From: Tolypeutes matacus | Lineage: Eukaryota > Chordata > Mammalia > Cingulata > Chlamyphoridae | NCBI GenBank assembly: GCA_026826555.1 | Contig: JAKSZT010053764.1 | Span: forward strand, 11,442,198 to 11,506,197 | Direction: 5' to 3' | Length of the DNA: 64,000 nt | Shown: piece by piece, positions 59,637 to 64,000 of the stretch | How positions within the stretch are numbered: position 1 is the first letter of the stretch | How the letters are laid out: each line of letters begins with the position of its first letter | Program-made: the position numbers and the translations under genes | Notes under the pieces: model-generated | Databases searched by the model: none | The model's input: only the letters and a program-made list of their open reading frames with translations | What the model was told of the DNA's origin: nothing

Positions 59637-60310
59637 CTAAATATTTTTAAATATATTTTTATTACAGAAGTTGTGAACTTACAAAACAATCATGCACATG
59701 TGTAGAATTCCCATACAACAACCTTTCACCAATATACCACTCCATTATGGAATACTTGTTACAGATTATGAGATAATAGCATCAAACTATTATCACTAGC
59801 TATTGTCCATAGCACACATTTGGCATATTTTTTTCCATACCCCCCTATTATTAATACAGTACTTCTTTGACATTGATGCAAGAATATTACAGTATTGCCG
59901 TTAACAATAGTCCATAGGTTACATTAGTTGTATTTTTCCCATGCTTCTCCACATTCCCACCTCCCTGCAATAGGGATGTACATCCGTTCTAGTTCACAGA
60001 AGGACATTCTTGCATTTGTACTATTTACCACAATTCTCATCCACCTCTGGGTTCACTGTGTTATTCAGACCTTAGATTATTCTTTAGCCTTCTTTCATTT
60101 GACATTTAAATTCCTAGACTACTCTTTTCAGCCACAATCCCATTTATAAACGAACTGCTACTCACTATAGTGTTACAGTCACCTTTATCCATTTACACAC
60201 ATTTCCAGTCAAATTAATTAAAACTTTTACATACATTAAGCATCACTACTCCTTCACAGCCCTCCTCTTATCTCCTAATAACTTATACTCTAGGTTTTAA
60301 CTCCATGCAT

Positions 60311-61496
60311 TTATTCTGCATATTTAGTACATGTTAGTGAGATCACGCAATATTTATCCTTTTGTGTCTGGTTTATTTCACTTAGCATTATGTCTTCAAG
60401 ATTCATCCATGTTATCATTTGTATCCCGATTTCACTTCTTCTTACTGCAGCATAGTACTCCAGCATATGTACATACCACATTGTGTTTATCTCTTCGTTT
60501 GTTGATGGACACTTGGGTTGTTTCCATCTTTTAGCAATTGTGAATAACGCCACTGTGAACATTGATGTGTACATGTCTGTTCGTGTACCAGTTTTCATTT
60601 GTTCTGGATATATTTCTAGTGGTGGAATTGCTGAATCATATGGCAGTTCTATATTTAGCTTCCTGAGGAACAACTAAACTGTCTTCCACAGAGGCTGCAC
60701 CATTTTACAATTCCACAAACAGTGATGGAGTGTTCCTATTTCTCCACATAGTCTCCAGCACTTATTGTTTTTTGTTTTTTAATAATGGCCATTCTATGCA
60801 GTGTGAGATGATATCTCATTGTCATTTTGTTCTGTGTTTCCCTAATAGCTAGTGATATTGAACATTTATTCATGTGCTTTTTGACCATGTGTATTTCCTC
60901 TTTGGAGAAATGTCTATTTAAGTCTTTTGCCCATTTTTTAATTGGATTGCTTGCTCTTTTATTATTGAGTTTTATGATCTCTTTATATAGAATGGAAATC
61001 AAACCCTTATCAGATACATTGTTTCCAAATATTTTCTCTCATTGAATGGGCTGCCTTTTCACATTCTTGATGAAGTCCTTTGAAGCACAAGTGTTTAAGT
61101 TTGAAGAGGTCCCATTTATCCATATTTTCTTTCATTGCTTATGCTTTTGGTATAAAGTTTAAGAATGCACCACCTACCACCAGGTCTTGAAGATGTTTTC
61201 CTACATTTTCTTCTAGGATCTCTATGGTTCTAGTTTTTATATTTAGGTCTTTGATCCATTTTGAGTTCATTCTTGTATAAGATGTGAGATAGGGGTCCTC
61301 GTTCTTTCTTTTGGCTATGGATATACAGTTCTCCCTGCACCATTTGTTGAATAGACTGTCCTTACCCAGCTGGGTAGTTTTGACAGGCTTTCAAAAATCA
61401 CTTGACCATAGACGTGAGGGACTGTTTTTGAGCCATTAATTTGGTTCTATTGGTCGAGGTGTCTGTCTTTATGCGAGTTCCATGCTGTTTTGACCA
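60311..61496 (-). pseudogene. L1 ORF2 C-terminal remnant
   Basis: The minus frame 60311-60673 contains NIELPYDSAIPPLEIYP and WKQPKCPSTNEEINTMWY, the same motif region as 45006-45248. A second frame, 60736-61002, has [19 protein letters not shown]. Earlier ORF2 text continues to 61496 with stops. Plus frames at 60331-61045 are shadows. Confidence 0.9.
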
Positions 61497-62150
61497 CAGC
61501 CAACATAATTTTTAATGGCAAAATATTGAAAACATTTCCATTAACTCAGGAAAAACACCCGAGTTTCTGATTTCTTCACATTCACATTATTCGGTAATCT
61601 TGGCCAGTGACTTCAAAGGAAAATGAAAATATTACATGAAGAACAACTTTTGAAAAGTGAGACACATAATTATCACTATTTTCAGATGACATAACTATAT
61701 AATTGTAAAACATATTTCAAAACATGATATTTCTGTAAAGTGACTACTATATATAAACAGATTTCTTCCACACCAATTCTAACCAATTAGAAAAAAATGA
61801 TGAAAGAACTCATTTGGAATTGCAACTAAAACAATAATAAAAATAATTAGAAATAAACATGAAAATAAAAATAAATCTGTAATGATATTTTTTTCTTAGA
61901 TTTCAAGAACTGATACCATAAAGTTGTCAGTTCACCCTGAACTAATCTGCCATTCAATTCTAGGATGAAATCCCAAAGGACATAATTTTGGAAATTGAAA
62001 AAACATTCCTAAGACTTTTAAGAAAAGTAAACATGGACAGTAGGAAAGGTAAATTTTATAAATAGTAAGTATGAGTAGAGATGTGCTTAAAACAGTTTAG
62101 TTCTAGTATAGAAATAGAGAAGTCAGTGAAACTTACAACCTCGTATCCAC
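61497..62150 (+). mobile_element. ancient L1 (L1M-type), right part
   Basis: Resumes the element broken at 59201: 'taatggcaaaatattgaaaa', 'catttccattaactcagg', 'ttttcagatgacataactat' (the FADD region), 'agttcaccctgaactaatc', 'attctaggatgaaatccc' and 'tttggaaattgaaaaaac'. Highly diverged and non-coding. Confidence 0.75.
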
Positions 62151-62990
62151 ACACTTTAAAATCACTTTTCGAACCTTTTAGCACCATAATCCTACTTTAA
62201 AAATCTGTTTTCCAGTTTATAATTTTGAGATGGGTTCAAAATAGTAAAGGCTCAACCTTTTGATGAGCAAGAAGAACCTCTTTGTATAATTTTTCCCTCA
62301 AGTTCTGAAATAATTTATCTAAAGATAGAATCATAACTTTGAAGTATGAGCTGCTTTTTATTTGCACATATGAAATATCAGAAACTCCCTGGGGGGATTT
62401 TTTCTTTTCTTTATGAGGCAGCCTGTGATGTCATGTTGAATGGATATAATTCCATTCTTCCTAATGCAAAGAAACTTGATGTTTTATTACGCTCTTATAA
62501 CTTTAGCATATGCAAATCTTTTAGAAATTTTGGAAAATTTTAAATAAAGGAAAGTTCCCAGATGCATCTTACTGTATTCAAGTTTGTTCCTAAAGGGCTA
62601 GGAACCAGGGATTGGTGGCCTTCTCAAGCCTAAATATCCCCTAAGGCTTAAAAACATTGTAGGTGCTCAGTGTTTGTGAAATAAATTCAATATTTTGTTA
62701 CGAACACATCTACACATATCCTATACAATGAGGCTCTCAAAGTTGCCAAAATTATCTCAAATTTATTTTTATCCCAAAGATTCTGCTAGTGTTTTTCTCA
62801 AATATACTTTCTTCTCTCATTCATCTGATAGTTCTGAAGATAATTTTTCTCTCATCTCTGCCTTCTCCCCACCACTCTAAGAAGGCAGATCTCATAAATT
62901 CCTCTCTAGGGTAATCCTATATATTATTAATCATGGTTATTTTTCATTGACCTAACTAGCACTCAATGTAAACTAGTTTAACCAGCAATA
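62151..62990. other. intergenic DNA, nothing recognised
   Basis: AT-rich. Frames 62346-62543 and 62695-62880 have no domain features. Confidence 0.4.
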
Positions 62991-63060
62991 AGGAAAGGGG
63001 GACTGCACGTGGGCCGGATAGGTTACGTACCTATCATCGGGCAGGACTACGTCCAGGACT
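62991..63060. other. CpG-dense micro-segment with hairpin
   Basis: Five CpG dinucleotides lie between 63008 and 63051, in a region otherwise almost without CpG. It includes a CACGTG E-box (63006-63011) and a 7-bp inverted repeat GATAGGT/ACCTATC (63017-63023 and 63029-63035) around TACGT. It matches no repeat or RNA that I recognise. Confidence 0.5.
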
Positions 63061-64000
63061 CAATAGTCTCCCCTGCTCATTCATTCTGACTTTGTTTTGG
63101 CCCTATCTTTCCTAACACTAATAGACTTCCAAATGCTGCCTTCTGCAGGCTGCCAGCAGGCTTAGTGTCATATGCAAGTAAGAGATAGTTGGGTCATATC
63201 TATGACCCAAGAGTTAAAGTAGGTCACATAAGTTGGTATAGAATTCTGGGATGAAAATCATCTGATCTTAAAGTAATCCAAGAAAATGGTATTATCCTAG
63301 AATTATATTATATTCTCAGCCAACTTTTTAATCATACAAAACAATCGATTTTATATATGCTATATCTCCAAAATTTACCTCATTCTCAGGAAGATATCAT
63401 GGGGTGTCTTCCACCAAAATGAAAATGTAAACCAAGAAAGAGGGAGCCACAGATTTCAGGAAACTGTAGAAAGGAGAAAAAGTTAAAGATAATGATAATG
63501 AAACGTGCAAGGGGAGAGCTACTCAATAGATTTAGAGAAGTAACTAGTTTAGTTGGAGTAGGAGAATAGAGTGCCCCAAAAGGATGTCTAAAGAAACCAA
63601 AAAAAAACAAAAACAAACAAACTGGTAGATAACCAGGAAATTTTAAAGTAATATCACAAAGTATACGGCTGAATTATTTTATATTCAAACTTTATTTCAA
63701 ATTCAAAAAAATGAAATAACAGGAAAAAGGCAGCTCAACAAGTTATAGAAGCATTACTCCTAAAAAGTAATACTAAAAAGAAAGGGCTGAATTATTATTA
63801 TTATTTTTTAAAGATGATGGATAAAAAAATGGGCAAAGAAGGTGGAGGATAAATTGTGCAAGAGAAGAAATACAATCCTAGTATGAAATCTTGTTTAACT
63901 GTAAGCAATGTTTAACCAACTGTAATAACATAAACACTGACTATATTGTTTGAATGGAGGAGAGGAAGTACATTTGTGGGTAAGAGTCTAAAATTTAAAT
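63061..64000. other. intergenic DNA, nothing recognised
   Basis: AT-rich, with an A-rich 'aaaaaaaacaaaaacaaac' tract near 63600. Minus frame 63386-63616 is Phe-rich with no features. Confidence 0.4.

Larger units (their letters stand above)
59202..61496 (-). mobile_element. 5'-truncated L1 with probable 3' transduction
   Basis: Reading on the minus strand, L1 ORF2 begins at about 61496, the L1 3' untranslated region ends near 59640, a DAS SINE follows directly (59568-59636), then about 360 bases of non-L1 DNA, ending in a short A run at 59204-59198. The whole block is bracketed by the 17-bp repeat CAGCCAACATAATTTTT (59186-59202 and 61497-61513). The target in minus reading is TTTTT/AA, the L1 endonuclease consensus. 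The host is the L1M, which reads straight through when the block is removed. Confidence 0.85.

Overview
The window looks like nuclear DNA of a placental mammal, most likely a xenarthran (armadillo, sloth or anteater). It is AT-rich and CpG-poor and dense with eutherian fossil repeats: MIR, L2, Tigger1, hAT-Charlie MITEs, MaLR/ERVL LTRs and L1. The lineage clue is a set of tRNA-derived SINEs of the DAS type, known from armadillos (a dimer at 26349-26580, monomers at 38047-38134 and 59568-59636), together with L1 3' ends and LTRs that resemble xenarthran families. Family names come from recognition by eye, not from a database search.

No protein-coding gene can be supported with confidence. Almost every open frame is short, or belongs to an L1 or Tigger transposase relic. 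The one stretch that reads like host protein is a 132-codon minus-strand frame at 22895-23290. It ends in a natural-looking stop and could be a retrocopy 3' end or a last exon; I could not identify it. There is no rRNA, convincing tRNA gene, CpG island or CRISPR.

Layout: 1-9 kb is mostly unique AT-rich DNA with one L1-like retroposon copy (2228-2949). 9-18 kb holds MER5A, MIR, L2 and LTR relics plus a second retroposon copy. 18.7-21.2 kb is an essentially full-length, dead Tigger1. 22.3-25.1 kb has an (AT)n tract, the orphan frame, two hAT MITEs and an ERVL LTR with a younger solo LTR nested inside it. 26-42 kb is unique DNA dotted with DAS, MIR and L2, one LTR-like block and a near-perfect hairpin. 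42.8-46.2 kb is a 5'-truncated L1 containing a nested LTR-like insert. 46-57 kb is mostly unique, with a head-to-head pair of related solo LTRs at 52.5-53.7 kb. 57-62 kb is an ancient L1 split by a younger antisense L1 that appears to have carried 3' flanking DNA, including a DAS SINE, in one event.

The most informative observations are structural. Target-site duplications at four insertions (17-bp L1, two 5-bp solo LTRs, one 8-bp hAT) give exact boundaries; two further LTR-like inserts have imperfect or ambiguous duplications. A 31-bp-arm hairpin and two hairpins that depart from their repeat consensus look like local template-switch mutations. No novel molecular system was found.
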